Assembly: GCF_031393925.1 (NCBI RefSeq)
Contig: NZ_JANMWL010000004.1
Span: 1-13,594 of the forward strand
Length of the DNA stretch: 13,594 bases
Direction of reading: 5' to 3'
Source of the DNA: Methylibium sp031393925
GTDB taxonomy: Bacteria; Pseudomonadota; Gammaproteobacteria; Burkholderiales; Burkholderiaceae_C
The position numbers and the translations under genes were made by a program. The stretch's first letter is position 1; the number at the start of each line of letters is the position of its first letter. Shown one piece after another: positions 1 to 6,414 of this stretch. The notes below the pieces were generated by a model. That model was not told the DNA's origin. It saw only the letters and a program-made list of their open reading frames with translations, and searched no databases.

Positions 1-187
1 AGGAGCGCCAGCGGCCCATCGCCTGGTCCATCAGCCGGACCTGCCGCTCGAAGCCGGGACAGGCCTTGCAGGCAAAGAGATGCAAACGCAGCGCAATGCG
101 ATCGGCCAGCGGCAGTTGGCGGTCGAACCGCGCCGTGATCAGCCGGGCGCTTTCTTTGCAGCTGCGGCGAAGGAGCGTGATCTTCAT
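1..187 (-). CDS. Anti-sigma factor, zf-HC2 type (3' end outside window)
   Basis: The first 62 codons of a small protein are visible, starting at ATG 187-185 and running off the left edge. The start overlaps the sigma-factor stop in an ATGA arrangement, so the two are almost certainly co-translated. The visible protein begins MKITLLRRSCKESARLI and carries a His-x3-Cys-x2-Cys motif (HLFACKAC, residues ~36-43) plus an upstream Cys at residue 10. This is the layout of the zinc-binding anti-sigma domain (zf-HC2) found in short anti-sigma factors next to ECF sigma factors. The inferred role is to hold the adjacent sigma factor inactive until a metal or redox signal changes the zinc/cysteine site. 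No membrane segment is seen in the visible part, so it may be cytoplasmic. The identity of the full protein cannot be settled from this fragment. Confidence 0.75.
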   Translation of the reverse strand, partial: MKITLLRRSCKESARLITARFDRQLPLADRIALRLHLFACKACPGFERQVRLMDQAMGRWRS

Positions 188-801
188 CGGCGCTTGGCCC
201 TGGGGGCGGTGGAGGCAGGGGGGAGTGGGGCGGTCGAAGGGCCGGCCTTGGCACCGAACCAGTTGAGCTGCAGGCACTCCCTGAGGCGCAGCCGGGCTCG
301 GTGCAACATGACCCAAAGGTTGGTCGGCGTGATGGAAAGTTCCTTACAAATCTCGTCGGTCTCGAGCTCCATCCATTCGCGCATCAGGAACACGCGGCCC
401 AGCTGGTTGGGCAGCTTCTCGACGCAGGCGTCGAGCACCATGATGAACTGCGTCTGCCCGACCACGGCCTGCGGGTCGCCCCACTCGGCGGGCGTGTCAC
501 GAAAGTGACCGGTGCCGTCGAACAGCAGGTCTTCCATCGCGTCGTCGCGTTCGTCATCTTCGCGCGTGAGCGAACACTCGCGCGCGTGCTTGCGCAACTG
601 GTCGACGAGCTTGTGCTTGAGGATGCCGATGAGCCAGGTCTTGGGCTGCGCGCGGCCGGCAAAGCTCTCGGGCTTCTCGAGCGCCACCAGCAAGGTTTCG
701 GACACTGCGTCCTCGGCCCAGGCCTCGTTGCGCAATTGCAGCAGTGCGTAGCGCATCAGCTGGGGCCGCACGGTTTGGAGTAGGAGCGCGAGGTCTGACA
801 T
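184..801 (-). CDS. RNA polymerase sigma-70 family factor, ECF type
   Basis: A 205-aa protein with the two-domain layout of group 4 sigma factors. A region 2-like N-terminal part (residues ~10-75) includes AEDAVSETLLVALEK and the hydrophobic TWLIGILKHKLVDQLRKH segment of region 2.3/2.4. After an acidic linker (RDDAMEDLLFDGTG), a region 4 helix-turn-helix covers ~125-180 (LPNQLGRVFLMREWMELET, then ICKELSITPTNLWVMLHRAR). The linker is longer than in minimal ECF factors, as in the betaproteobacterial sigma-70 family found beside short zinc-finger anti-sigma factors. The C-terminal ~25 residues are Pro/Ala-rich and probably disordered. It is divergent from the bufferin-like operon and overlaps the anti-sigma gene by 4 nt. 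The inferred role is stress-responsive transcription of the divergent operon, possibly of its own gene too. No strong ribosome-binding site precedes ATG 801. Confidence 0.88.
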   Translation of the reverse strand: MSDLALLLQTVRPQLMRYALLQLRNEAWAEDAVSETLLVALEKPESFAGRAQPKTWLIGILKHKLVDQLRKHARECSLTREDDERDDAMEDLLFDGTGHFRDTPAEWGDPQAVVGQTQFIMVLDACVEKLPNQLGRVFLMREWMELETDEICKELSITPTNLWVMLHRARLRLRECLQLNWFGAKAGPSTAPLPPASTAPRAKRR

Positions 802-945
802 CGGTGTACGCCGGTTCTTTTGCTACGTTTTTCGCGAGCACGGGCTAGGCAAGGTCGGGCGTCAGTGTAAGGATGTCGCCGCCGCGCCGACATACTCGAG
901 TCGCACCGTCAGCGGCAAGCCAACCCACCTCAAGGAGAGCACTTC
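802..945. promoter_or_regulatory. Divergent promoter region between sigma factor and bufA
   Basis: This 144-bp spacer must hold the start signals of both divergent units. On the plus strand there is a candidate ECF-type promoter: TGTAAGGA at 866-873 as the -35 box and CGACATAC at 888-895 as the -10 box. The distance between the TGTAAG core and GACATA is about 17 nt, which fits an ECF promoter. A clear Shine-Dalgarno sequence, AAGGAGAG (932-939), sits 6 nt before the bufA ATG at 946. No housekeeping -35/-10 pair is obvious upstream of bufA. On the minus strand, upstream of the sigma gene, an A-rich stretch lies within 822-836 but no convincing promoter was found. The boxes were picked by eye and assignment to the neighbouring sigma factor is inferred. 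Confidence 0.4.
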
Positions 946-1230
946 ATGACCCAACGTCTCATCGCCTCGTCGGCCCTCGCCTCGATCCTCGCTCTCGGCC
1001 TCATCGGCCCGGCGGCGGCCCAGGAAGCCGGCAAGGAAAAATGTTATGGCGTCGCCGAAGCCGGCAAGAACGACTGCGCCAACCTGTCCGGCACGCATTC
1101 CTGTGCGGGCCAATCGAAGGACGCGAAAGGCGCCAATGAGTGGAAGTACGTCGCCAAGGGCACCTGTGCGGACATGGGCGGCGTGAGCGCGGCCGACGCG
1201 AAGAAGAACATGGAAATGATGAAGAAGTGA
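946..1230 (+). CDS. bufA: Bufferin-like precursor peptide, DUF2282 (BufA1 type)
   Basis: A 94-aa secreted peptide. Residues 1-25 form a Sec signal peptide (MTQRLIASSALASILALGL...) with an AAA-Q cleavage site after residue 25. The mature part holds four cysteines at 33, 44, 53 and 74 in the family pattern KCYGVAEAGKNDCA...HSCAG...KGTC. In the bufferin family the peptide is modified by an MNIO enzyme, with cysteines turned into thiooxazole-type rings, before export to the periplasm, where it binds copper. The mature domain ends with Lys/Met-rich NMEMMKK. ATG 946 was chosen because of the AAGGAGAG ribosome-binding site just upstream and the well-placed signal peptide. It is first in an operon with the modifying enzyme, its partner and a DoxX protein. 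Family assignment is strong. Which cysteines are modified and which metal is bound are inferred from the family. Confidence 0.92.
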   Translation: MTQRLIASSALASILALGLIGPAAAQEAGKEKCYGVAEAGKNDCANLSGTHSCAGQSKDAKGANEWKYVAKGTCADMGGVSAADAKKNMEMMKK

Positions 1231-1531
1231 GTTGAATGGCAGTGAAGTCGCACGATTTGCGGCCCACTGATCAGCGCCATGGCTCACCCTCACCGCCATC
1301 CTCTCCCAAAGACGGGAGAGGGAGCAGACCACGCTGCGGAGCATGATTTCTGCAACCCTCTCCCGAAGGCGGGAGCGGGAGCGGGAGTAGATCACGCTGC
1401 GGAGCATGATTTCGTGCGGGTGAGCGCGGCGGTGGCCTGTAGCGGCGCGCTGCGCTCCCTATCCCGCGTGCGGGAGAGGGCGGGTGTAAGGGTCGCCCGA
1501 CGGCGGCGCAGCAGCGCTCGAAGGTGAAACC
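1231..1531. repeat. Hairpin and direct-repeat spacer between bufA and bufB
   Basis: This 301-bp gap contains no credible gene. It holds a perfect 21-nt direct repeat (1330-1350 and 1393-1413, core CACGCTGCGGAGCATGATTT). It also has three inverted repeats of the CTCTCCC...GGGAGAG kind: 1300-1321 (8-bp stem, AAAGAC loop), 1360-1375 (6-bp G/C stem, AAGG loop) and 1457-1480 (9 paired bases with one mismatch, CGTG loop). Such CCCTCTCCC/GGGAGAGGG elements are scattered between genes in many Burkholderiales. None is followed by a T-run, so they are not classical terminators. In the transcript they could protect or attenuate the message between the abundantly needed precursor and its enzymes. The bufB ribosome-binding site AAGGTG (1521-1526) lies at the right end. 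Confidence 0.8.
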
Positions 1532-2470
1532 ATGACCCAGCCGCTGTCGCCCACCGCCTCGCAGCCCGCGCCGCCTGCCCTCGCGCAGCTCGGCATCGGT
1601 CTTCGCCAACCGCACTACCGCGACTGGGCCGAGCGCCGGCCGGCGCTCGGTTTCGTCGAGGTTCATTCCGAAAATTTCTTTGCCGACGGCGGCGCCGCGC
1701 TCGCCGTACTGGACGGCGTGCGCTCAACGCATGCGGTCAGCCTGCATGGCGTGGGACTGGCGCTCGGCTCGGCGGCTGGCGTCGACGCGTGGCACCTCGA
1801 GCGCCTGGCGCGATTGGTGGAGCGCATCGAGCCGGTGCGCGTGTCCGACCATGCCTGCTTCGCGCGCGCCGCGTTGCCGGGCGGGCCCGTCGTGCATGCG
1901 GCCGACCTGCTGCCGATCGCGTTCACCGAAGCCTCGCTCGACATCCTGTGCGCCAACGTCGAGCGCGTGCAGCAGCGACTCAAGCGATCGATCCTGGTCG
2001 AAAACCTGTCCGCCTACGTGTCCTTCGATGACGCCGAGCAGATGCCCGAGCCGGAGTTCTTCACGCGGCTGGTGCAACGCAGCGGCTGCCAGCTGCTGCT
2101 CGACGTCAACAACCTCGTGGTCAACGCGATCAACCTGCAGCGCGCGCCGCGGCGCGGCGACGTGGCCGGGGCGAGCGACGACGCGGTGGGCGCCGCCTGC
2201 ACTTTCATCGACGCGTTGCCACCGGCGGCCATCGGCGAGATCCACCTGGCCGGCTACTGTGACACCGGCACCCTCGTGATCGACGATCACGGCAGCCGCG
2301 TGCATGCGCCGGTGTGGCAGGTCTATCGCCATGCGCTCGCACGGCTCGGTGTGCTGCCTTCGCTGATCGAATGGGACACCGAGGTGCCGCCGCTCGACGT
2401 GCTGCTCGAAGAAGCCGCGACGGCCGCGCGTTGCCAGCATGAGGTGCTGGCAATGGAGCGCGCGGCATGA
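1532..2470 (+). CDS. bufB: MNIO-family multinuclear iron oxygenase, DUF692 (BufB)
   Basis: A 312-aa TIM-barrel enzyme of the DUF692/MNIO family, close to the usual length of about 280-310. It is expected to use a non-haem di- or tri-iron centre and O2 to remodel cysteines of the bufA product in the cytoplasm before export. Family motifs run in order: GIGLR (21-25), VEVHSENFF (42-50), LHGVGLALGS with His72, VSDH (104-107), VENLSAY with Glu157, DVNN with Asp191, HLAGY with His238, DDHG (251-254) and EWDT with Glu280. These supply the His/Glu/Asp residues expected as iron ligands, so the active site looks intact. The ATG at 1532 follows AAGGTGAAACC. The first ~18 residues are Pro/Ala/Gln-rich and lie outside the barrel. 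The stop forms an ATGA overlap at 2467-2470 with a repeat-derived reading frame rather than directly with bufC. Confidence 0.95.
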   Translation: MTQPLSPTASQPAPPALAQLGIGLRQPHYRDWAERRPALGFVEVHSENFFADGGAALAVLDGVRSTHAVSLHGVGLALGSAAGVDAWHLERLARLVERIEPVRVSDHACFARAALPGGPVVHAADLLPIAFTEASLDILCANVERVQQRLKRSILVENLSAYVSFDDAEQMPEPEFFTRLVQRSGCQLLLDVNNLVVNAINLQRAPRRGDVAGASDDAVGAACTFIDALPPAAIGEIHLAGYCDTGTLVIDDHGSRVHAPVWQVYRHALARLGVLPSLIEWDTEVPPLDVLLEEAATAARCQHEVLAMERAA

Positions 2471-2694
2471 GCCCGCACGGCCGCCCGAAGCGCGAGTACC
2501 GGAGTGCGGAGCACGAAGCTACCCCGATGAGCCTGCATGGCCGCCAGGGCCGCGAAGGGGCCACGTTCGTGACCCTCGGTGAATACGGGAGTGCGCAGCA
2601 CGAAGCTAGCCTGATGAGCCACCGCCGGGCCGCCCGAAGGCCGGCGAGCGCCCCCTCGGGGGGCAGGCGCGAAGCGCCGTGGGGGTCGACATGA
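2467..2694 (+). repeat. ATGA-bordered repeat array and 75-codon coupling ORF between bufB and bufC
   Basis: The spacer between the bufB stop and the bufC start is built of three related units, each opening with ATGAGCC: at 2467, 2527 and 2614. The bufC gene itself opens with ATGAGCGCC at 2691. Units one and two end alike (GGAGTGCGGAGCACGAAGCT versus GGAGTGCGCAGCACGAAGCT). The third ends in two hairpins, 2650-2664 (6-bp C/G stem) and 2666-2678 (5-bp stem, GAA loop). One open frame spans the array. It starts at the ATG overlapping the bufB TGA (2467-2470) and its TGA overlaps the bufC ATG (2691-2694). The 75-aa product shows the periodicity: MSPHGRPKRE, MSLHGRQGRE and MSHRRAARR, with RSAEHEA and GSAQHEA. 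It resembles no protein family I know and is best read as translated repeat DNA that keeps bufB and bufC translationally coupled. Confidence 0.75.
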
Positions 2695-3509
2695 GCGCCG
2701 CGCTCGAAACCCGGCGCCAGGACGAACTGCTCGCCGTGCTGCGCGGCGCCCAACCGTCCGCGGCTGTGCGGCTGGCCGAGCAGGGCGAGCGGCTCGGTCG
2801 CGGCCTCGCCGCCTACCGCGCCAATGCCGCGACCATCGCCGCTCGCTCGCTGGTCGCCGCTTACCCGACCCTCCACGCCCTGGTGGGCGAAGACGACTTC
2901 GCAGCGCTTGCTCGTGCGCTGTGGCGGCACTCGCCGCCGATCCGCGGCGATCTGGCGCAGTGGGGCGGTGACCTGGCCGAGTTCATCGAGGCCGAGCGCG
3001 ATCTCGACCCCTGGCCCTACCTGGCCGACTGCGCCCGGCTCGACGCCTTGGTGATGCGCTGCGAGAGTGCGGCCGACGCCGTGCTGGAGCGCGACTCGCT
3101 GGCGCTGCTTGCAGAGCGCGCTCCTGATGAGCTGCGCCTCTGTCTCCTGCCCTCGGTGCAACTGCTGTCGAGCGCCTGGCCGGTGGCGAGCGTGCATGCG
3201 GCGCACCGACAGGGCGCGCAGGGCGACGATGAGCGCACCGCTCCCGCCGCCGTCGCCTTCGCCGCCGCACGCAGGGCGCTCGATGCGGGTCGCGGCGAAG
3301 CGGTGCTAGTGGCCCGCAGCGGCTGGCGCGCCGTGGTCCACGTGGTCGATCCTTGCGACTTCGCCTGGATGCAGTCCCTGCAGCGTGGCGACCCCCTGGC
3401 CGACGCGCTCGCTGCGGCCGGCGACGCCTTCGATTTCAATGCGTGGCTGATGCGCTCGCTCCAGCAAGCCTGGCTGTGGCGAGCCGAAGCCATCGATCGC
3501 GAGGCATGA
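2691..3509 (+). CDS. bufC: DUF2063 bufferin-maturation partner (BufC)
   Basis: A 272-aa protein of the DUF2063 family, the usual partner of DUF692 enzymes. The N-terminal helical domain (residues ~8-100) has the family signature: YRANAATIAARSLVAAYPT (42-60), LVGEDDFAALARALWRHSPP, then GDLAQWGGDLAEF. The rest (~105-272) is a less conserved alpha/beta part typical of BufC-like proteins. These partners are thought to bind the precursor peptide and present it to the MNIO enzyme. Older databases label the N-terminal part as putative DNA-binding, which the context here does not support. ATG 2691 was chosen over an in-frame GTG at 2679 because it overlaps the preceding stop as ATGA and MSAALETRRQ looks like a natural N-terminus. 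The GTGGGGG stretch just upstream could act as a weak ribosome-binding site. The stop is 4 nt before the next gene. Confidence 0.92.
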   Translation: MSAALETRRQDELLAVLRGAQPSAAVRLAEQGERLGRGLAAYRANAATIAARSLVAAYPTLHALVGEDDFAALARALWRHSPPIRGDLAQWGGDLAEFIEAERDLDPWPYLADCARLDALVMRCESAADAVLERDSLALLAERAPDELRLCLLPSVQLLSSAWPVASVHAAHRQGAQGDDERTAPAAVAFAAARRALDAGRGEAVLVARSGWRAVVHVVDPCDFAWMQSLQRGDPLADALAAAGDAFDFNAWLMRSLQQAWLWRAEAIDREA

Positions 3510-3513
3510 CCCC

Positions 3514-4020
3514 ATGACTTCCACCTGGCTTCAATCTCCGCTGGCCCTGTGCCGCCGCGTCACCCGCGCGCTCGAGGCGTTGCAACCGGCCGCGCTGCTG
3601 GCGGCGCGCATTTATGTCGGCAGCGCCTTCTTCAAGTCGGGCCTGACCAAGCTCGCCGACTGGGAGACCACGCTGGCGCTGTTCCAGGACGAATACAAGG
3701 TGCCACTGTTGCCACCACACTGGGCCGCCGTCATGGGCACCGGCGGGGAGCTGGTGTTGCCGGTGTTGCTGGTGCTTGGCCTGTTCGGCCGCTTCGGCGC
3801 GTTCGGCCTGTCGGTGGTCAACGTGATGGCGGTGCTGAGCCTCGAGGAGATCGCCCCGGCGGCGCTTCAGCAGCATGTGTTCTGGGGCAGCCTGCTGGCC
3901 GCCGTCGTGCTGTGGGGGCCGGGCAAGTGGTCGCTCGACGCGTGGTGGTGGCCGCGTTTGGCCGGTACCGGTGAAGCCGAAAAACTCAAGGCACCGAGCG
4001 TCAAAGGTCGCGTGGCCTGA
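3514..4020 (+). CDS. DoxX-family membrane protein of the buf operon
   Basis: A 168-aa inner-membrane protein of the DoxX family with about four hydrophobic segments: roughly 26-46, 70-90 and 92-110 (ELVLPVLLVLGLFGRFGAF and the following helix) and 122-140. It has the motif FFKSGLTKLADW (39-50) and then LFQDEYKVPLLPP, both characteristic of DoxX proteins encoded with DUF692 genes. It begins 4 nt after bufC and closes the operon. DoxX proteins accompany bufferin operons often, but their role is not settled; a part in quinone or redox supply, or in metal handling at the membrane, is plausible. The C-terminal ~25 residues are charged and probably cytoplasmic. The last 20 nt overlap the 3' end of convergent tolA, and no terminator is visible. 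Confidence 0.88.
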   Translation: MTSTWLQSPLALCRRVTRALEALQPAALLAARIYVGSAFFKSGLTKLADWETTLALFQDEYKVPLLPPHWAAVMGTGGELVLPVLLVLGLFGRFGAFGLSVVNVMAVLSLEEIAPAALQQHVFWGSLLAAVVLWGPGKWSLDAWWWPRLAGTGEAEKLKAPSVKGRVA

Positions 4021-4876
4021 AGTCGATCTCGAAGGACGCGGGCACGCGCCCGTCGGTGTCGCGCGGCAGCACTTCGGTCTTGTCGATGGCGCGCAGTACC
4101 GCGTCGTCCCACGCCTTCACGCCGCTGCCCTTGACGAGCCGGCGGCCAATGATGGTGCCGTCGGGTGCCAGCCGCACTTCCACGGTCGCCAGCGGGTTGC
4201 CCGGCACCTCGTCGGTGAACACCACGTTGGGCTTGATGCGCGCCTTGATGCGCCCGGCGTAGCTGGCCGACGGACCGGCGCTTTGCGCCGCCGCGCCGGT
4301 GCTGCCCGGCGCGCCGGTCGCGCCGGCCTCGCCCTGGATGCGCTTCAAGTTCTCGGCGCGCTGCGCCTCGATGCGCGCGGAGCGCTCGGTATCGAGCCTC
4401 TTCTGCTTTTCGGCCTCGCGCTTGTCGGCTTCGCGTTGAAGGGCTTCGGTCTTGGCCAGCTCCTGCTTGCGTTCGGCGGCCTTGCGCTCCTGCTCCTGCT
4501 GCGCCCGCGCCTTGCGTTCGTCGTCCAGGCGCTGCTTGTCGAGCAGCTTTTCCTTCTCTTCGCGTTTCTCGCGCGCGATGTCGGCGTCGCGGCTGGGCGG
4601 TGGCGGCGTCTCCACGCGCGGTGCCGGCTTGGGCGGCTCGGGCGGCGGCACCGGCATGGGTTTGGGCGGATCGGGCTCGACGGCGCGCGGCGCGGCCACC
4701 TGCGGCACCGCCGCCCACAACTCGGCCTCCCCGCCGACCGGCTCCGAGCTGCGCCAACTCACGTTCAGGCTGAGCCCGACCAGCAGCACCGCATGCACCA
4801 CCAGTGCCAGGGCCACGCCGCGTGAAATGCGGTCACGGCGGCGCGGGCGCAGGTCGTCGAGCGTGGCGGCGTTCAT
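4001..4876 (-). CDS. tolA: TolA, periplasm-spanning protein of the Tol-Pal system
   Basis: A 291-aa protein from ATG 4876, placed 7 nt after the tolR stop. A longer frame from 4918 would overlap tolR by 35 nt and is less likely. Domain I has a single membrane anchor (~19-39, RGVALALVVHAVLLVGLSL with His28 in the helix). A Pro-rich stretch follows (~68-95, PPKPMPVPPPEPPKPAP). Domain II is a Lys/Glu/Arg/Ala-rich coiled coil (~97-180, with EKREEKEKLLDKQRLDDERK), short compared with E. coli TolA. A Gly/Ala/Ser linker leads to a TonB/TolA C-terminal domain (~205-291, YAGRIKARIKPNVVF, VEVRLAPDGTI, SFEIDFRP). TolA carries proton-motive energy from TolQR to TolB/Pal, keeping the outer membrane invaginated during division. 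It is last in this minus-strand run; tolB and pal would normally follow but the buf operon lies there instead. Confidence 0.93.
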   Translation of the reverse strand: MNAATLDDLRPRRRDRISRGVALALVVHAVLLVGLSLNVSWRSSEPVGGEAELWAAVPQVAAPRAVEPDPPKPMPVPPPEPPKPAPRVETPPPPSRDADIAREKREEKEKLLDKQRLDDERKARAQQEQERKAAERKQELAKTEALQREADKREAEKQKRLDTERSARIEAQRAENLKRIQGEAGATGAPGSTGAAAQSAGPSASYAGRIKARIKPNVVFTDEVPGNPLATVEVRLAPDGTIIGRRLVKGSGVKAWDDAVLRAIDKTEVLPRDTDGRVPASFEIDFRPRDL

Positions 4877-4883
4877 AGCGCGC

Positions 4884-5312
4884 TCAAGTGCCCGTGGTCT
4901 TGACCGCCAGGCCGACACGCTGCACGCCGGCCCTTTGCAGCACGTCCATCACCTTCACCACCTGCTCGTACTTCACGTTGCGGTCGGCCGCGATGATGAC
5001 CGGCGCGTTGGTGCTGCCGCCCTGCAGTGCATTCACGCGCGACGCCAGTTCCTTGAGCGACGAGCGTGCCACCTCCTTGCCATTCACGCGCAGCTTGAGG
5101 CTTTCGTCGTTGGCGACCACCACCTCGATCACCTTGTCGGGCTGGCGCTTGGCCTGGCCCACCGAGGGCAGGTCGACCACACCGGTGGTGATGAGCGGGG
5201 CCGACACCATGAAGATGATCAGCAGCACCAGCATCACGTCGATGAACGGCACCATGTTGATCTCGTTGATGGTGCGTCGGCGTGAGCCGTGCCGGGCGCT
5301 GACGGAGGCCAT
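4884..5312 (-). CDS. tolR: TolR, ExbD/TolR-family component of the Tol-Pal motor
   Basis: A 142-aa ExbD/TolR protein. It has a short basic N-terminus (MASVSARHGSRRRT) and one membrane helix (~20-40, MVPFIDVMLVLLIIFMVSAP) carrying the essential proton-pathway aspartate, here Asp25. The periplasmic domain (~45-142) includes VDLPSV and the region around APVIIAADRNVKYEQVVKVM. It forms the ion-driven stator with TolQ that energises TolA at the inner membrane. The ATG at 5312 is preceded on the coding strand by GAGGGGCAAGGAC, a good ribosome-binding region, and lies 11 nt after the tolQ stop. Length and motif order are normal for the family. All neighbours on this strand support co-transcription. 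Confidence 0.96.
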   Translation of the reverse strand: MASVSARHGSRRRTINEINMVPFIDVMLVLLIIFMVSAPLITTGVVDLPSVGQAKRQPDKVIEVVVANDESLKLRVNGKEVARSSLKELASRVNALQGGSTNAPVIIAADRNVKYEQVVKVMDVLQRAGVQRVGLAVKTTGT

Positions 5313-5323
5313 GTCCTTGCCCC

Positions 5324-6013
5324 TCAGGCGGCCGGCGTGTTGCCGATATTGCGCTGCAGGATGTTCGAGAACTCCTCGATGAAGGTCTCGAGCGTGATGG
5401 CGATGCGGTCGATGTCGCGCGCGAAACGGTTGTAGGCGAGCACCGCCGGGATCGCCGCAAAGAGCCCGATCGCGGTGGCCACCAGCGCCTCGGCGATGCC
5501 CGGCGCCACGGTGGCCAAGGTCACCTGCTGCAGGTTCGCCAGGCCCGTAAAGGCATGCATGATTCCCCACACCGTGCCGAACAGGCCGACATAGGGCGAC
5601 ACCGAGCCGACCGACGCAAGGAAAGACAGGTGCGACTCCACCGTGTCGAGTTCTCGATGAAAGCTCGCGCGCATGGCGCGGCGTGCGCCGTCGAGCAGGG
5701 CGCCGGAATCGCTCACCCGGCGCTCGCGCAGCTTCATGAACTCGCGCATGCCGGAGGCGAAGATGCGTGTCATGGGGCCGGCGCTGTCGGCCTTCTTGGT
5801 GGCGTCGGCGTACAGGTCCTGCAGGTTCTGGCCCGACCAGAACTCGCGCTCGAAGCCTTCGTTGAGCGTGCGCACGCGCTTCAAGCCAAACAGCTTGCCG
5901 AAGATCACGCTCCAGCTGGCCAGCGACACGGCGAGCAAGGCGACGACCACGAGCTGCACGACGAGGCTGGCGTGCAACACCAGCTGGATGATGGAAAGGT
6001 CTTGTGTGTTCAT
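5324..6013 (-). CDS. tolQ: TolQ, MotA/TolQ/ExbB proton channel protein
   Basis: A 229-aa three-helix protein of the MotA/TolQ/ExbB family. The N-terminal helix is ~8-35 (IIQLVLHASLVVQLVVVALLAV). A large cytoplasmic loop contains SGMREFMKLRERR. Two adjacent C-terminal helices contain the family motifs SVSPYVGLFGTVWGIMHAF (~136-154) and APGIAEALVATAIGLFAAIPA (~167-187). It pairs with TolR to form the proton channel of the Tol-Pal system. The ATG (6013-6011) overlaps the ybgC stop as ATGA. A longer upstream frame is only read-through of ybgC sequence. The final residues (ILQRNIGNTPAA) fit the family length. Confidence 0.96.
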   Translation of the reverse strand: MNTQDLSIIQLVLHASLVVQLVVVALLAVSLASWSVIFGKLFGLKRVRTLNEGFEREFWSGQNLQDLYADATKKADSAGPMTRIFASGMREFMKLRERRVSDSGALLDGARRAMRASFHRELDTVESHLSFLASVGSVSPYVGLFGTVWGIMHAFTGLANLQQVTLATVAPGIAEALVATAIGLFAAIPAVLAYNRFARDIDRIAITLETFIEEFSNILQRNIGNTPAA

Positions 6014-6414
6014 GCGAGCCGTTCGAGGATCGTTTTCGGAATGCGCCGCGGCCGGAAGGTTCCCGCGTCGACGCAGCCGATGCGAATCGTCCCCTTTGCA
6101 AGCACCTGCCCGGCGCGCCGGCATTGTTGCGCCACGACCAGGCTGGCCTGGCCCAGCTGCTGCAATTCGACACTCACGTCGAGCAGGTCGTCCAGGCGTG
6201 CGGGCAACAGGTAGCGCGTGGTAGTTTCGCTCACGATGAAGATCGCGCCTTCTTCGTGCCGCAGCCGCTCTTGCCCGACGCCGAGCGTGCGCAGCCATTC
6301 GGTGCGCGCACGCTCGAAAAATTTGAGGTGATTGGCGTAGAACACCACGCCGCCAGCGTCGGTATCTTCCCAGTAGACGCGCAGCGCAAAACTAAAGAGG
6401 GGCAAGGCAGTCAA
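6010..6414 (-). CDS. ybgC: YbgC-like acyl-CoA thioesterase
   Basis: A hot-dog-fold thioesterase of the YbgC family, the usual first gene of tol-pal clusters. The signature RVYWEDTDAGGVVFYANHLKFFERARTEWLR contains the catalytic-loop Asp in EDTDAGG and is intact (given here only to locate it, near the N-terminus). The next conserved block is SETTTRYLLPARLDDLL. YbgC hydrolyses short acyl-CoA or acyl-ACP thioesters and is linked to phospholipid metabolism at the membrane. The start is uncertain because there is no ATG. A TTG at 6414 overlaps the upstream TGA as TTGA and gives 134 aa, matching E. coli YbgC. An upstream GTG at 6450 would give 146 aa and a 40-nt overlap. The TTG was preferred on length and coupling. 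The stop overlaps the tolQ start. Confidence 0.9.
   Translation of the reverse strand: MTALPLFSFALRVYWEDTDAGGVVFYANHLKFFERARTEWLRTLGVGQERLRHEEGAIFIVSETTTRYLLPARLDDLLDVSVELQQLGQASLVVAQQCRRAGQVLAKGTIRIGCVDAGTFRPRRIPKTILERLA

Noticed and set aside
1330..1413. CRISPR-like array from the 21-nt direct repeat
   Set aside because: Only two copies, and the spacer between them is itself a hairpin element; no cas gene is nearby.
862..1666. Minus-strand frames across bufA and the repeat spacer
   Set aside because: They arise from the repeated G/C-rich elements and antisense bufA; no start signals or family resemblance.
2679..2690. GTG at 2679 as the bufC start
   Set aside because: It would add only MGVD from repeat sequence; ATG 2691 overlaps the preceding stop and matches a natural N-terminus.
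3875..4825. 316-codon plus-strand frame opposite tolA
   Set aside because: It is antisense to a clearly recognised tolA, has a low-complexity composition and no family features; long open frames on the opposite strand are expected at this GC content.
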